Source: Halobellus ruber (GTDB lineage: Archaea; Halobacteriota; Halobacteria; Halobacteriales; Haloferacaceae). Taken from it: a stretch of DNA of 64,000 nt. The notes below the pieces were generated by a model. That model made no database searches and had not been told where the DNA came from. It saw only the letters and a list, made by a program, of their open reading frames with translations. The translations under genes were made by a program, and so were the position numbers. Location of the stretch: NCBI RefSeq assembly GCF_014212355.1, contig NZ_JACKXD010000007.1:62001-126000 (forward strand), given 5' to 3'. Positions 8,356 to 18,321 of the stretch are shown here, one piece after another (position 1 is the first letter of the stretch; each line of letters begins with the position of its first letter).

Positions 8356-9195
8356 ATGACTAGAAACCACCCACACATCAGTCGGCGAGCCGCCCTCCGA
8401 ACAGTCGCAGGTGCCGCCCTCGTAAGCGTCGCTGGCTGTCTGAACGACAATGGCGGCTCTGGAACACCTGGTGACGGAACGACCTCTCCAGATGGCAACG
8501 GCCCACTCACCCGTATCGCTGTCGAGGGAACAACACTCGTCGTCGAACTCTCCGAAGAGGCCGACGTCAACCAAGTCAACCTCATCCAACCGAACGGCGA
8601 GTTATTCGGGAAGCGTAACGTAGCCGCAGGTGCTCAGCAGGTCTCACTCGAGATCGGCACCGCGTATGCACCCGGTGAGTATCGCGTACTCGCACTGAAG
8701 GGTGAGGAGACTGTCGCAGAAACCTCGCTCGCTATCCAGCCGGAATTGGTGATACGAGATGTTGGGCTCTATCGGAATAACCCGGATAAACCATGGGACG
8801 AAGTCTATGACGAAAGCCAAACGGATTCGAAAAAGAATGGGGAAGCATTCGTCACCGTGGAGAATACCGGGAGTGGTCCGGAAGCAGTAGTTGAACTCCG
8901 ATTTACCGGGGATGTTCCCAATCCTGTCGATGATCCCCGTGGAAGTGGGATATACGAAAAGGAACGTGTCGTAGTCGGTGCAGGTGAGACAGTAGACATC
9001 TTCAGCAACTCGTTCCCGTTTGGCTCGGAAATCGGGGAGGACGGTATGGGTTGTTCAACTGATGGAAATAGCGGTCAGTTTACTGTCGTATTGGAGACTC
9101 GGACTGCAGGCCAACAAGTCACGAAATCCTACGACGTGGAGTACACTGGCTCTGACGAGATGCAGAATTGCGAGGTCACAATTAGCGAGGCTTGA
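8356..9195 (+). CDS. Tat-exported lipoprotein of the conjugation block
   Basis: A 279-residue protein with a twin-arginine signal (SRRAALRTVAG, residues 10-20) and a lipobox ending at the cysteine of SVAGC (about residue 27). It is therefore exported folded and lipid-anchored, the usual haloarchaeal route. The mature part starts with a Gly/Ser/Asp linker and then beta-rich domains of unknown family. It begins three bases after the previous stop and ends three bases before the next start, so it is made with the membrane complex. Confidence 0.75.
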   Translation: MTRNHPHISRRAALRTVAGAALVSVAGCLNDNGGSGTPGDGTTSPDGNGPLTRIAVEGTTLVVELSEEADVNQVNLIQPNGELFGKRNVAAGAQQVSLEIGTAYAPGEYRVLALKGEETVAETSLAIQPELVIRDVGLYRNNPDKPWDEVYDESQTDSKKNGEAFVTVENTGSGPEAVVELRFTGDVPNPVDDPRGSGIYEKERVVVGAGETVDIFSNSFPFGSEIGEDGMGCSTDGNSGQFTVVLETRTAGQQVTKSYDVEYTGSDEMQNCEVTISEA

Positions 9196-9198
9196 TGT

Positions 9199-10314
9199 AT
9201 GGTTGATCTCATTGATGTCGTCTTAGAGGGGTTCAAGAGCGTTGTTGACTGGATTATTGGCCTCTTTATGGATGACCTGACGACCGGCTATAATACGCTC
9301 ACCGAGGAATTATTCGGAACTCCTACACCTCAAACAGATGGCGCATTCGTTTTTGGCGAACCATCGAACGCACCCTGGACCACAATTCAAGATTCCCTCG
9401 TCGGCGGCGAAATTATGCTCATCGCATTACTGCTGCTCGTAATGAGCGTCCAAGGCCGGCATACAATCCGGATATTCAACATCGGAAGTGCCTATGAGGC
9501 GAAGAAGACGAAGAAAACGGCGTGGGTGGGTGCCTTCCTGATTATCGTCTGGTATTGGATCGGTGTACTCGCTCTCTATATCGTGGACGGGTTTTCAATC
9601 GCACTGATGCCGAGTATGGCTTCGCTTCGGAACGCTATGTTGGGCTTCCTCACCGTGTCTCTAACGAATCCAGGATTATCTCTTCTATTCGCCCTACTCG
9701 GAGGGATTTCGATGTGGGCATTGCAGGCGCTGTTCTACATCCGTGAGATTCTCCTCTACGTGTATCTCTACGGAATGCCAATCGCAATCGCTCTCGGATA
9801 TGGGAATATTCCTGTTGTGTCTGATATCGCATTGGGCTTTGCCAAGCGATTTGTGCCCTTGGCTGTCCTGCCATTGCCGGCGGCGATGGTCTTCAAGGGC
9901 TATGATCTAATCTACGGCGGTGGGACGCTCACACCAGGAACAGCGTTCCTCAAATATCTCGTTGCTGCGTCCCTCCCGCTGGTTGCTCTCTATATCACCT
10001 GGAAGACGTTCAAATACGCGACCCCGTTGACGGCCAAAGTCGTCGGCGGTGCAACGAAAGGCGCAGCACTTGTCGGCGGTGTCGCCGCTGGAGCCTACGT
10101 CGGTGGCGCCGGCGTCGCGACGACCGCCGCTCGGTGGGGGCCGAAAGCCGCCGCTGGCCACGCCGTCGCCCAAAAGGCGGCTGCCCGCGGTGAGCATAGA
10201 GGAGACGATGGCGGCACGCCGTCGTACCGTCGAACAGAGAATGACCCAGGTGGAGCGACAGCAGAATCGGCGAGTGACGACCGTGGGATGGAGTTTGATC
10301 GAGGAATCCACTAA
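9199..10314 (+). CDS. Polytopic membrane protein, VirB6/TrbL-like
   Basis: A 371-residue protein with about six hydrophobic helices between residues 70 and 280 and a Gly/Ala/Val-rich tail (about 283-335, VVGGATKGAALVGGVAAGAY). A charged C-terminus follows. This pattern of a polytopic core plus small-residue tail is that of VirB6/TrbL channel proteins of type IV secretion. The inference rests on topology and on direct linkage to the VirB3- and VirB4-like genes. The next gene starts three bases downstream. Confidence 0.6.
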   Translation: MVDLIDVVLEGFKSVVDWIIGLFMDDLTTGYNTLTEELFGTPTPQTDGAFVFGEPSNAPWTTIQDSLVGGEIMLIALLLLVMSVQGRHTIRIFNIGSAYEAKKTKKTAWVGAFLIIVWYWIGVLALYIVDGFSIALMPSMASLRNAMLGFLTVSLTNPGLSLLFALLGGISMWALQALFYIREILLYVYLYGMPIAIALGYGNIPVVSDIALGFAKRFVPLAVLPLPAAMVFKGYDLIYGGGTLTPGTAFLKYLVAASLPLVALYITWKTFKYATPLTAKVVGGATKGAALVGGVAAGAYVGGAGVATTAARWGPKAAAGHAVAQKAAARGEHRGDDGGTPSYRRTENDPGGATAESASDDRGMEFDRGIH

Positions 10315-10316
10315 CA

Positions 10317-11438
10317 ATGTCAGCAGATCAAGACGCGGCCGCACGGCGCATCATGGATCAGTTCGGCGAGGAGAGTCGCATCCCGTATCTCAATATCGAG
10401 GAAGGGGACGTCGGTATGCTCATCGCCTTCCCCATTATTGGGCTGTTTATCGCTGGCCTCACCGGGATCGAATCACTGGCCCTCCCGTTCGTCGCTGGCG
10501 GGCTTGGCTTTGGCGTCGCCGTCATCTACGTCTCACCAACCCACCTGAACGCCTGGACGTGGACCAAAGACATCTATCGGTACCTCAAACGGCCTCAGGT
10601 TACATTCAGTGCGCCCGCCGACGCCGACACGAGTACCAACGAGTCAGAGCGCAACGAAGGCGGACTCGCGAACTACACGCCGTTCAAGCCCGACGAGCGA
10701 ACGCAGGATCTCACGAACATCAAGCGGGCGTGGCCGGGCGCTGGTGCCATCCAGCGTGAAGACGGCGCGATGGAGGCGTTTATCGAGATCGACCCCGGCA
10801 ATATGGATTTCGCGATGTCCGACGACTGGGCACAGCTCCAGGATGCTGGCGAAGAGTTCGCCAACAAAGAGCTGGACTCGAAGCTCAAACTCCACGCCAC
10901 AACCCGTTCCTTCCCGGTCGAGCAGATTACGGAGAACATCGAAGACCGCCTCAACGACGAAGACGTCACGGAGAATCCGATCCTCCGGGAGCTTCTTGAG
11001 GAGTACAGGGAGACACGGCCGAAAGAGATGCGAGAGCGCGGCATCCAGCAGGTGCGATACTACATCGGCGTCGAGGTCACCCCGCTGGAGGTCTACGACC
11101 GCTTCCGCGACGAGGGTACGCCCGCCGAGAAGCTCACCCAATTCCCCGTCATCGGCTTCCTGTTCAACCCGTTCGTCACCCGTCGCGAGGACCTCACCGA
11201 CGTCGAACGTCGCGCTCAGATGTTCGAGAAGCTCGACAGTCGGGTTAACGACGTGCGATCCGAGTTCATCCAGCAGGCGTCCGGATGGTCCGCACGGCGA
11301 CTCAGCACGGTCGAACTGTTCGTCCTGAATATGGACTTCTGGAACGGTCGCGAACACGACTACGACGAGGCAGAGCGTATCGTTCGCGAACAACCAATCA
11401 TCGGCCACTCGCGCCGGGAGGATGCGTTCGATGCGTAG
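10317..11438 (+). CDS. PrgI/VirB3-like membrane protein fused to a soluble domain
   Basis: 373 residues. The N-terminus has a short cytoplasmic segment (SRIPYLNIEEGD) then two adjacent hydrophobic helices (about residues 32-75), the arrangement of PrgI/VirB3 proteins. A soluble alpha/beta domain follows (about 105-365, with RAWPGAGAIQREDGAMEAFI) resembling the N-terminal part that VirB4 proteins carry before their ATPase. The VirB3 module and VirB4 N-domain therefore seem to sit on this chain and the motor on the next. The stop overlaps the start of the ATPase gene by 17 bases. Confidence 0.6.
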   Translation: MSADQDAAARRIMDQFGEESRIPYLNIEEGDVGMLIAFPIIGLFIAGLTGIESLALPFVAGGLGFGVAVIYVSPTHLNAWTWTKDIYRYLKRPQVTFSAPADADTSTNESERNEGGLANYTPFKPDERTQDLTNIKRAWPGAGAIQREDGAMEAFIEIDPGNMDFAMSDDWAQLQDAGEEFANKELDSKLKLHATTRSFPVEQITENIEDRLNDEDVTENPILRELLEEYRETRPKEMRERGIQQVRYYIGVEVTPLEVYDRFRDEGTPAEKLTQFPVIGFLFNPFVTRREDLTDVERRAQMFEKLDSRVNDVRSEFIQQASGWSARRLSTVELFVLNMDFWNGREHDYDEAERIVREQPIIGHSRREDAFDA

Positions 11439-13635
11439 CGCGATCCTCCAAGCAGGGGGCGGCGTGGGCAGCCAGCTCGTCAGATGGCTCTCCAGTCCGA
11501 CCTCTACGGAGGGTGCGGCGCTCTATCTCCTCATCGTCGTCCTGCTCGGTATCGGTGGGAAACTCCTCTGGGACTGGTACACCGAAGACGACACGGAAGA
11601 AGTCGAGTTCTCCGACGTACTCGACGAAGAGACACTCGAACAGGGCGAGGCCGAACGCCAGCTCCTCGACGACATCGCCGAGTCACACAAGACGGTGACC
11701 GCGCCGGCTGCCGCCGAGTGGGAAACGCGAGCCGCCCGAGTCGGCGAGCAGTGGACGACGACACTGTACATCGCCGACTACCCGGACTACCCCAACGACG
11801 GCTACCTCAGCGATCTCTTCGAGATGACCGACGTGCAGTTCGACCTGACGGCCCACATCACGCCGAAAAACCAGGAGCGGGCCCGGAACGAACTGCAGGA
11901 CATCGCCGATGACCTCCAAGTGGATGCCGACCTGGAACAGAGCGTCCGGAGTGCCTACCTCCAAGAGCGGGCCAACGAGGCCGCAGCGACGTACACAGCT
12001 GTCGAGAACGGCGCGAGCGTTTTCGACCAGGGGATGTTCATCACCGTTCGGGCCGACGAGAAAGACGATCTCAGAGACGCCGTCCAGAAGGTCAAGAGTG
12101 CGCTTCGTGACGACCCGGCGAACCTCACGCCGAAGACTGCAATCTGTCGGCAGGACCTCGCTCTTCAGTCCGCCGCGCCCATCGGCGACAACGAGTTCGG
12201 CCGCACGTCAATCGCACTCGGCGGCGCCGTCGGCGCATTACTCTCCTCGCCGCACAACGCGACGATCCTCGAGGAGGGCGGCGTCGAGTTCGGGATTCAC
12301 AAGGACAACCAGAGTCCTGTGGTCATCGACCCGTTCGCCCGAGACAACGGGTACGCGATGTTCACCGTCGGCGACACGGGCTCGGGGAAGTCGTTCAGTT
12401 CCAAGCAGAACTTCATCCGCTCCATCGAACAGAGCAAGGACCGCATCGGCATCATCCTCGAACCGCTCAACAACTGGGCCGGTGTCTCGGAAGCCCTCGA
12501 CGCCAAACGGATCACGGTCGGCGGGACACTCGGGCTGAACCCCTTGGAGATCCGGGAGACGCCGGAGCACGTCCAGCGGGCGATGGGTGAGGACGCAAGC
12601 CCGTTTAACGAGAAGCTCGATGACGCGATGAGCTTCCTCACCAACTTCTTCGCGCTGCGGGGGATCTCGCTGGGTGATCGGCGGACGACGCTCGAACTCG
12701 GGCTCAAGCGGGCGTACAAGCGCCAGGGCATCATCGACGACATCTCCACGCACAGCAATCCGAATCCGACCATCCGCGAGATGATGGACGTCTTCGAGGA
12801 TATGGTCGACGACCCCGAGGAGTTCGTCGTCCGGTCCGACGAGGAGGCAGGGAAGATCAAGGAGGACGCGACGTGGCTGCTCAATCAGCTCCGCCCCTTC
12901 GAGGACGACGGTCGGCACAGCAACCTCGGCCAAGAGTCCGACTTCGACATTCGCGACGAGAAGGTCATTTACCTCGACCTCGCTCAGCAGGAGGGCAGCG
13001 TCGATAGCAGTACGGCACTGACTATGCAGCTCCTGATCTCGTTGGTCTACGAGCGGGCGAAAGTCTCGGAGAAGGAGGTCGTGTTCTACATCGACGAGGC
13101 GCGGTACATTATACAGGACGCCGCGAGCCTAGCGTTCCTCGAGACGGTGTTCCGCCATCACCGGCACCACGATCTCTCGATTCGGCTGGTCACCCAGACC
13201 GTCGACGAGTTCTTCGAGCACGCCGAGAGCGAGGCGATTCTGGACCAGTGTGCGGTCAAGCAGTTCCACCGTCTCGACGGGATGGACGAGGAGTGGGCCG
13301 ACGAGTTTGGGTTGAACTACGCGCAGATGCGGTTCGTCCAGGACGCCGTGCCGGGCAACGAGGACGCCGGCTTCTCCGAGGCACTGGTGGGCGTCGACGG
13401 CGAATGGCGTGGGATCCAAGTCAAAGCGATGCCCAAGGAGAAGCAGGTCATCGACTTCGAGCCAACGGAGCAACGGCGATCCTCGCTCCCCGGTACTGGT
13501 AGTGACGCTATGAATCCGGATGCCCAGACGTTCCAGGATGATCTTGAAGCTCGAGTGACCGGCAGCGACGAACCTCCGTCCGAGCGGACGCCAGCGGAGA
13601 CCGATGGGGGCGCAGCGGGAGGTGAGCAACGATGA
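11422..13635 (+). CDS. VirB4-like conjugation ATPase
   Basis: 737 residues. A membrane-proximal helix lies near residues 30-55 (GAALYLLIVVLLGIGGKLL). The motor domain has Walker A GDTGSGKSFSS near residue 318 and Walker B VVFYIDEARYI near 553, then a glutamine-rich sensor (RLVTQTVDEFF). Family members power pilus assembly and substrate transfer at the inner face of the membrane. Translation may begin at ATG 11422 or ATG 11431; both lie inside the previous gene, so the two are translationally coupled. The last four bases overlap the next start (ATGA). Confidence 0.85.
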   Translation: MRSMRSAILQAGGGVGSQLVRWLSSPTSTEGAALYLLIVVLLGIGGKLLWDWYTEDDTEEVEFSDVLDEETLEQGEAERQLLDDIAESHKTVTAPAAAEWETRAARVGEQWTTTLYIADYPDYPNDGYLSDLFEMTDVQFDLTAHITPKNQERARNELQDIADDLQVDADLEQSVRSAYLQERANEAAATYTAVENGASVFDQGMFITVRADEKDDLRDAVQKVKSALRDDPANLTPKTAICRQDLALQSAAPIGDNEFGRTSIALGGAVGALLSSPHNATILEEGGVEFGIHKDNQSPVVIDPFARDNGYAMFTVGDTGSGKSFSSKQNFIRSIEQSKDRIGIILEPLNNWAGVSEALDAKRITVGGTLGLNPLEIRETPEHVQRAMGEDASPFNEKLDDAMSFLTNFFALRGISLGDRRTTLELGLKRAYKRQGIIDDISTHSNPNPTIREMMDVFEDMVDDPEEFVVRSDEEAGKIKEDATWLLNQLRPFEDDGRHSNLGQESDFDIRDEKVIYLDLAQQEGSVDSSTALTMQLLISLVYERAKVSEKEVVFYIDEARYIIQDAASLAFLETVFRHHRHHDLSIRLVTQTVDEFFEHAESEAILDQCAVKQFHRLDGMDEEWADEFGLNYAQMRFVQDAVPGNEDAGFSEALVGVDGEWRGIQVKAMPKEKQVIDFEPTEQRRSSLPGTGSDAMNPDAQTFQDDLEARVTGSDEPPSERTPAETDGGAAGGEQR

Positions 13636-16600
13636 TTCGTGACTATCTTCGCGTGACGCCAACCTCCGAACAGATCGCTCCGGAGCGTCTGCCGCAGGCA
13701 CTGGAGAGCCTTCACAAACTGACCACAACGGACTCGCCAGGGCTAACTGACAAGCTCAATCCGTTATATAGCGAGACACCCCTCCGATTCGAATTTCTCG
13801 CGCTCAGTGAGGGTGCAGACCACCCCGTCGAATTCTACTACGGTGCCGACGATCATCTGGATACCCTTGAGAAACGGCTCCGGTCGATCTATCCCGAGAC
13901 GTTCGACATCGAGCGTACCGAGATCGACATCACATCCCGACTCGTGCAGCCTGTCGAATTCGACCGCGAGACATTCGTCGAGCACTATGAGTCAGGTGAG
14001 CTCACGTACGAGTTCGGCCCTGATGAGCGATACGAGCTCGAGGCTGACGACAACGATCGAGCGGGGTCAGGGGACGCCGAATCAGTCGCGGATGGAGGAA
14101 CGGTCGGCGATCTGTCTGCCGACCACTTCATCGAGATCGGCGATACTGCCCTCGATCTCGCCCCACCAGATGCGATTCCCGAGGATGAGCCACTCACGAC
14201 GCTTGCCAAACCAACGGTAACATCGGAGGGGACGATACTCGCCCGGCCAGCGACTAATACTGTCTCCCCACTCGGGGTCCGATGGCAAGGCTCGGTGACT
14301 CGGAAACAAGACTGGATGACCTCACTCGCGCCGTTTACAGGCGACGAAGCAGACGAGAGTCCCGAGGCTGTCGGCCAGCCTGGTGGTGCGCTCGCATCGC
14401 TCGTCGATGATCTAACTGAGGCCAGTGCGCCATTGGCGTTTCAGGTCGTCTTCCGACGACGGGCAAGTTGGCAGGGCGATGCCGAACTTCGCAAGGAAGA
14501 CATCACCGACGGGCGGGATACCTGGGCACAACGAATTCTCGGACCAATCTTCGAATCTGGCGATGGGTCTGACCGCCGAAGCCAGGAGGAATTGAGTGGC
14601 ACACAAGCAAAGCGCGTCGGAGCCATCGAGGCGAAAAATCCAAAGCGATCGTTCGCCGCGAATATTCGGGCCGTCGGCGTTCCAGTCAGTGACGACGGCC
14701 GTGAGACGCTCGACAAGCGGCTACAGTCACTCGGGTCAGTCTTCGATACACTCGATGGGCCGTACTACGAGGTCGAAGCGGAGCGGATACGCGATCAGGG
14801 GTTCCGGGAGGCTAAGAAAGAACAGCACGCACGAGCCGCGCTGCACCGACTCTTGGACCGCGAGATCACGACCGGTCGAGGGAAGACCCGTCCGGAGTTC
14901 ATACTGAGTGGCCGAGAACTCGCGAACTTCTTGATCGTTCCCTCCTCGGAGCAACTCTCCGTAGAAGGAGCACGAGGAACGCGTGCGGAACAACAGAGCC
15001 GGAATCCGCTCGCCCGGCCTCACCAGGATCTGATGGATGAGTTTCGTGAGGGGATGGCTATCGGCTACGCTCTCGACGACACCGGTGACCCTGAAGATGT
15101 CCCGACACGTATTCCGCCCCGACTACTGCCGATGCATTACGGGCGGTTCGGGACCACCGGTTCAGGCAAGTCGAAGTCGTTCCTCAACGACCTGCTGTCG
15201 CTGTACAATACCACAGAGGGGCCGACAATCCTCATCGTCCCGAAGAACGATGAGATGGCCCAGAATTATATGCGGGCTCACGCGCGCCGATTCGGGATGA
15301 CCGACCTCAAGCAGAACGTCGTTCACTTCCCGATCCCGGACATCCTCCCCGGGTTCTCGTTTTTCGATCTCGAACCCTCACTAGAGAGTGGTCGCCGGCG
15401 TGAGGACGCAGTCCGGCGGAAAGCCGACCACTACGAGGAGATCCTCAAGCTCGTTATGGACGCGGACCGATACAAGCGGGCAACCGTCGCCCCAACCCTC
15501 ATCAAGACGCTCATCACGGCGCTGTTCGACGAGGAATACGGCCGCGAAAACGGCCAGTACCGAGAGTCGGCCGACTACTTCGCCCACCGACAGCTGGAAC
15601 ACGTCATCGACCAGCTGTGGGAAGCCGGCCCGCCACAGCCGAATCTCGCAGAGGCGCCGCAATCGAGTGATGAGGAGGTCGCCAGAATGATCCGGCGACA
15701 ACTCCAGCACGATTCGACCACTTTCGACAACGTGATGGGTGGCGTCACACACCGTCTCAACTACATCTCGCAGGATCCACACCTGCGCCGCATTTTCAAC
15801 AATACCCAGCGGCAGTTCGATTTCCGAGGAGTACTCGACGAGAATCAGGTCATCCTGTTCGATCTCGGTGACCTTCGTGACGATGCCGCCCGGATTATGA
15901 CGGGCCTGATTCTGACCCATCTCGACGACGCGCTCAAAGATCGCAAGCGCGACCTCACACAGTACTCTGATGACTACGTCGTGAATCTGCTCGTCGACGA
16001 AGCAGCCTCAGTCGTGGTCTCCGATATTATGAACGACCTCCTCGAGAAGGGGCGGGGCTTCCGGCTTTCTGTGGGCCTGTCAATGCAGTTCCCCGAGCAA
16101 CTGGAAGCGGAAGGCGGACGGAAAATCTACCTGAACGCCCTGAATAACATCGGAACCTCACTCGTCAGCAAAATCAACGTCGACCGCGAACTGGCGCGGG
16201 GGATGGCCCACGAGGATATGGATCCGACAGATTTCGCCAACCGGATTCGGTCGTTGCCCCGTGGGGAGTGGATCGGCAGCGTACCGAGTCCGGCGTTCGG
16301 GGAAACCGGGCCGTATCCGTTCAGCCTCAAACCACTCGAAATCCCACCGGGCCATCCCGAGAGTGAGCACCCGCTGACAGATCACGAGGAGGAGCGGTTC
16401 ACTGAAACGCTCGCCTCGATGCACGAGGAAGCTAGTGATGACTACGGGGTTCCAGCAAGCTCATCCGCATCGACAACGAGCGCACCGGCGGAGTTAGACG
16501 AGGTGCTCAGCATCGAAAGCGCCGACCTAGATGTTGCGCTCGCGACCGTGGTTCGAAGCCTCCAGCTTCGAGAAGGATGCCGTGAGGAGAATGGTTGGGT

Positions 16601-17933
16601 GGCTGTCGAAGCGGTTGACGACGAACTCAGACGGCTCTTCGACGACGTCGACGCCGAACCGCCATCGTATGATGCACTCGCCGAAATCCGAGAACGGTCA
16701 CGATACCTCGATACGACCGTCGATATCGACACCGATGAACTTCGCATCCGACTCACTGACGCCGGCGAAGAAGTCGCGAAACCCGATACTGGTGGCGTGC
16801 AGGCCGCTGGGGGGAGTGCCCACGACGCAGCACTCCGCCAGATCGAAGAAGAGCTTACCACACTCGGCTTCACGGTCTCGATCCTCGCACAGGATGGCAG
16901 TGAGAAACCCGACGCGAGGGCGAGCCACCCCGACGTTGCCGACCGATTCGCCATCGAAGTCGAAACGACGACACCCGAGAATCCCGCAAAGGTGCTCACG
17001 AACCTCCGGAAAGCCCAAGAAACAGGGGACATCCCGCTGTTTGTCGTTCGCCCAGGAAACAAGGAAACTGAGTGGGCCAAGCGCGTTGACGGCATTCTCA
17101 CATCACCCGTCCGTACCCTCCAGAATGGTGAGACGCGGTTCTACACGACTGACTCGAATCTCACGTTCAACGGTGGAGCGACCGAAGAAGGTGGAGTGAC
17201 GGCCGTGCGACCGGCGACCGACGACGAGAACGGGACCCAGAATATCTGGCAGCGTGATGGCGACGAGATCGTCCTCCGTGATGCCAGCGAGACGGAACAC
17301 ATCCGCCTCCCATCACTTGAAAAACTCTCGAAAGATCGTGTTCCGGCCATCTACAGCTACGACCACGCTGCCGACGAGTACGTCGTATACGAGCACGGTG
17401 AGCAACACATCTACGAGACGAAATCGGCGTTCGAGGGCGACTGGGTGCGTATCAAGAAGCCATTCGTCCCCGAAGCCGAACTCCCCGTCCCAGATTATAC
17501 CCCCACGTCGTACGTTATCGTCATTCTCCCTGAGGAAGGCAACCCGGTCGTGTACGATACTGACGGTACGTACTCGATTGACACCATACTCGATACCGTC
17601 ACCACAAGTGAGTGCGAAGAAACGGCGGGACAACAGGCTGACCATATCCACCAGGCGCCTCAGCCATCGATTGACGATATTGCTGATGATCCAGAGGCGG
17701 TTGTTGAGCGATTCGCAGAGACACACCTCGTCGAAGACCCGCAAAGCAGAGTAGCCGCCGGAGAGGTCTACGAAATCTACGAACAGTGGGCTGAAGCTCA
17801 CGGGATTGATACAGATAGCAAACCCTGGTTCGGTCGTCGCCTCGGGAACTATGTCACGTTCGAGCGGAACACAGACAGTGAGAACGGCGACTCTGTTCGA
17901 TACTACGAGGGGCTTGCACTCAAATCAGAATAG
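13632..17933 (+). CDS. VirD4/TraG-like coupling ATPase fused to nuclease-like and D5-like domains
   Basis: A 1433-residue protein. Residues about 490-930 form a HerA/VirD4-type ATPase, with Walker A GTTGSGKSKSF near 508, Walker B NLLVDEAASVV near 785 and an arginine-rich LSVGLSMQFPEQL segment near 815. Such coupling proteins bring the DNA-relaxase complex to the secretion channel. After a linker, residues about 1060-1135 look like a PD-(D/E)xK endonuclease-like fold (RFAIEVETTTPENPAKVL, with a glutamine-rich acidic helix). The last 60 residues (VYEIYEQWAEAHGI, SKPWFGRRLGNYV) resemble the winged helix that closes D5-type primase-helicases. No transmembrane helices are evident, unlike VirD4. 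ATG overlaps the previous stop (ATGA). Confidence 0.8.
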   Translation: MIRDYLRVTPTSEQIAPERLPQALESLHKLTTTDSPGLTDKLNPLYSETPLRFEFLALSEGADHPVEFYYGADDHLDTLEKRLRSIYPETFDIERTEIDITSRLVQPVEFDRETFVEHYESGELTYEFGPDERYELEADDNDRAGSGDAESVADGGTVGDLSADHFIEIGDTALDLAPPDAIPEDEPLTTLAKPTVTSEGTILARPATNTVSPLGVRWQGSVTRKQDWMTSLAPFTGDEADESPEAVGQPGGALASLVDDLTEASAPLAFQVVFRRRASWQGDAELRKEDITDGRDTWAQRILGPIFESGDGSDRRSQEELSGTQAKRVGAIEAKNPKRSFAANIRAVGVPVSDDGRETLDKRLQSLGSVFDTLDGPYYEVEAERIRDQGFREAKKEQHARAALHRLLDREITTGRGKTRPEFILSGRELANFLIVPSSEQLSVEGARGTRAEQQSRNPLARPHQDLMDEFREGMAIGYALDDTGDPEDVPTRIPPRLLPMHYGRFGTTGSGKSKSFLNDLLSLYNTTEGPTILIVPKNDEMAQNYMRAHARRFGMTDLKQNVVHFPIPDILPGFSFFDLEPSLESGRRREDAVRRKADHYEEILKLVMDADRYKRATVAPTLIKTLITALFDEEYGRENGQYRESADYFAHRQLEHVIDQLWEAGPPQPNLAEAPQSSDEEVARMIRRQLQHDSTTFDNVMGGVTHRLNYISQDPHLRRIFNNTQRQFDFRGVLDENQVILFDLGDLRDDAARIMTGLILTHLDDALKDRKRDLTQYSDDYVVNLLVDEAASVVVSDIMNDLLEKGRGFRLSVGLSMQFPEQLEAEGGRKIYLNALNNIGTSLVSKINVDRELARGMAHEDMDPTDFANRIRSLPRGEWIGSVPSPAFGETGPYPFSLKPLEIPPGHPESEHPLTDHEEERFTETLASMHEEASDDYGVPASSSASTTSAPAELDEVLSIESADLDVALATVVRSLQLREGCREENGWVAVEAVDDELRRLFDDVDAEPPSYDALAEIRERSRYLDTTVDIDTDELRIRLTDAGEEVAKPDTGGVQAAGGSAHDAALRQIEEELTTLGFTVSILAQDGSEKPDARASHPDVADRFAIEVETTTPENPAKVLTNLRKAQETGDIPLFVVRPGNKETEWAKRVDGILTSPVRTLQNGETRFYTTDSNLTFNGGATEEGGVTAVRPATDDENGTQNIWQRDGDEIVLRDASETEHIRLPSLEKLSKDRVPAIYSYDHAADEYVVYEHGEQHIYETKSAFEGDWVRIKKPFVPEAELPVPDYTPTSYVIVILPEEGNPVVYDTDGTYSIDTILDTVTTSECEETAGQQADHIHQAPQPSIDDIADDPEAVVERFAETHLVEDPQSRVAAGEVYEIYEQWAEAHGIDTDSKPWFGRRLGNYVTFERNTDSENGDSVRYYEGLALKSE

Positions 17934-18321
17934 AGCTGGAGGTGAATACAATGCAATCCACACTCAGCGCCAAATATATCGTAAATACAAATTTGAGTTT
18001 GTATAACAGGAAACACCTCTCGCGTTACGGAAACATCGAGGCATATCGTCTCCGCAGCACCGAAATCAGCAGACAGCGCGGGGTTACGGCAATCAATCGA
18101 AATGCCGTAACACAAGCATTCTGGAGGGATTTTGCCGTATGCACGTATCGGGAGCCTCAAACTCAGGATTTCACGGAGTTAGATGATCTGTTATGGCAAA
18201 AACCAACTAGTATAGAACGGGGGGTCCCCGTTGGGACCAAGGGATTGGATCGCGACGTGAAGCAGCGTGAATTCTGTGCTGGCTCAGAGCTAGTGAGAGC
18301 CATACGAGGTCCTACGTAAGG
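17934..18321. other. 388-base non-coding gap with two strong hairpins before the primase
   Basis: The gap holds an inverted repeat GTTACGGCA (18083-18091) / TGCCGTAAC (18103-18111) with an 11-base loop, and a perfect hairpin AACGGGG-GGT-CCCCGTT at 18216-18232. Open frames cover it on both strands (17942-18319 on the plus, 17903-18160 on the minus) but their residues are Arg/Cys-rich and unlike haloarchaeal proteins, so I do not call a gene. A replication or transfer signal is possible given the primase downstream. Confidence 0.5.

Noticed and set aside
17942-18319. A 125-codon plus-strand gene
   Set aside because: The residues are Arg/Cys-rich and not acidic, an opposing frame covers the same bases, and the stretch is dominated by hairpins.
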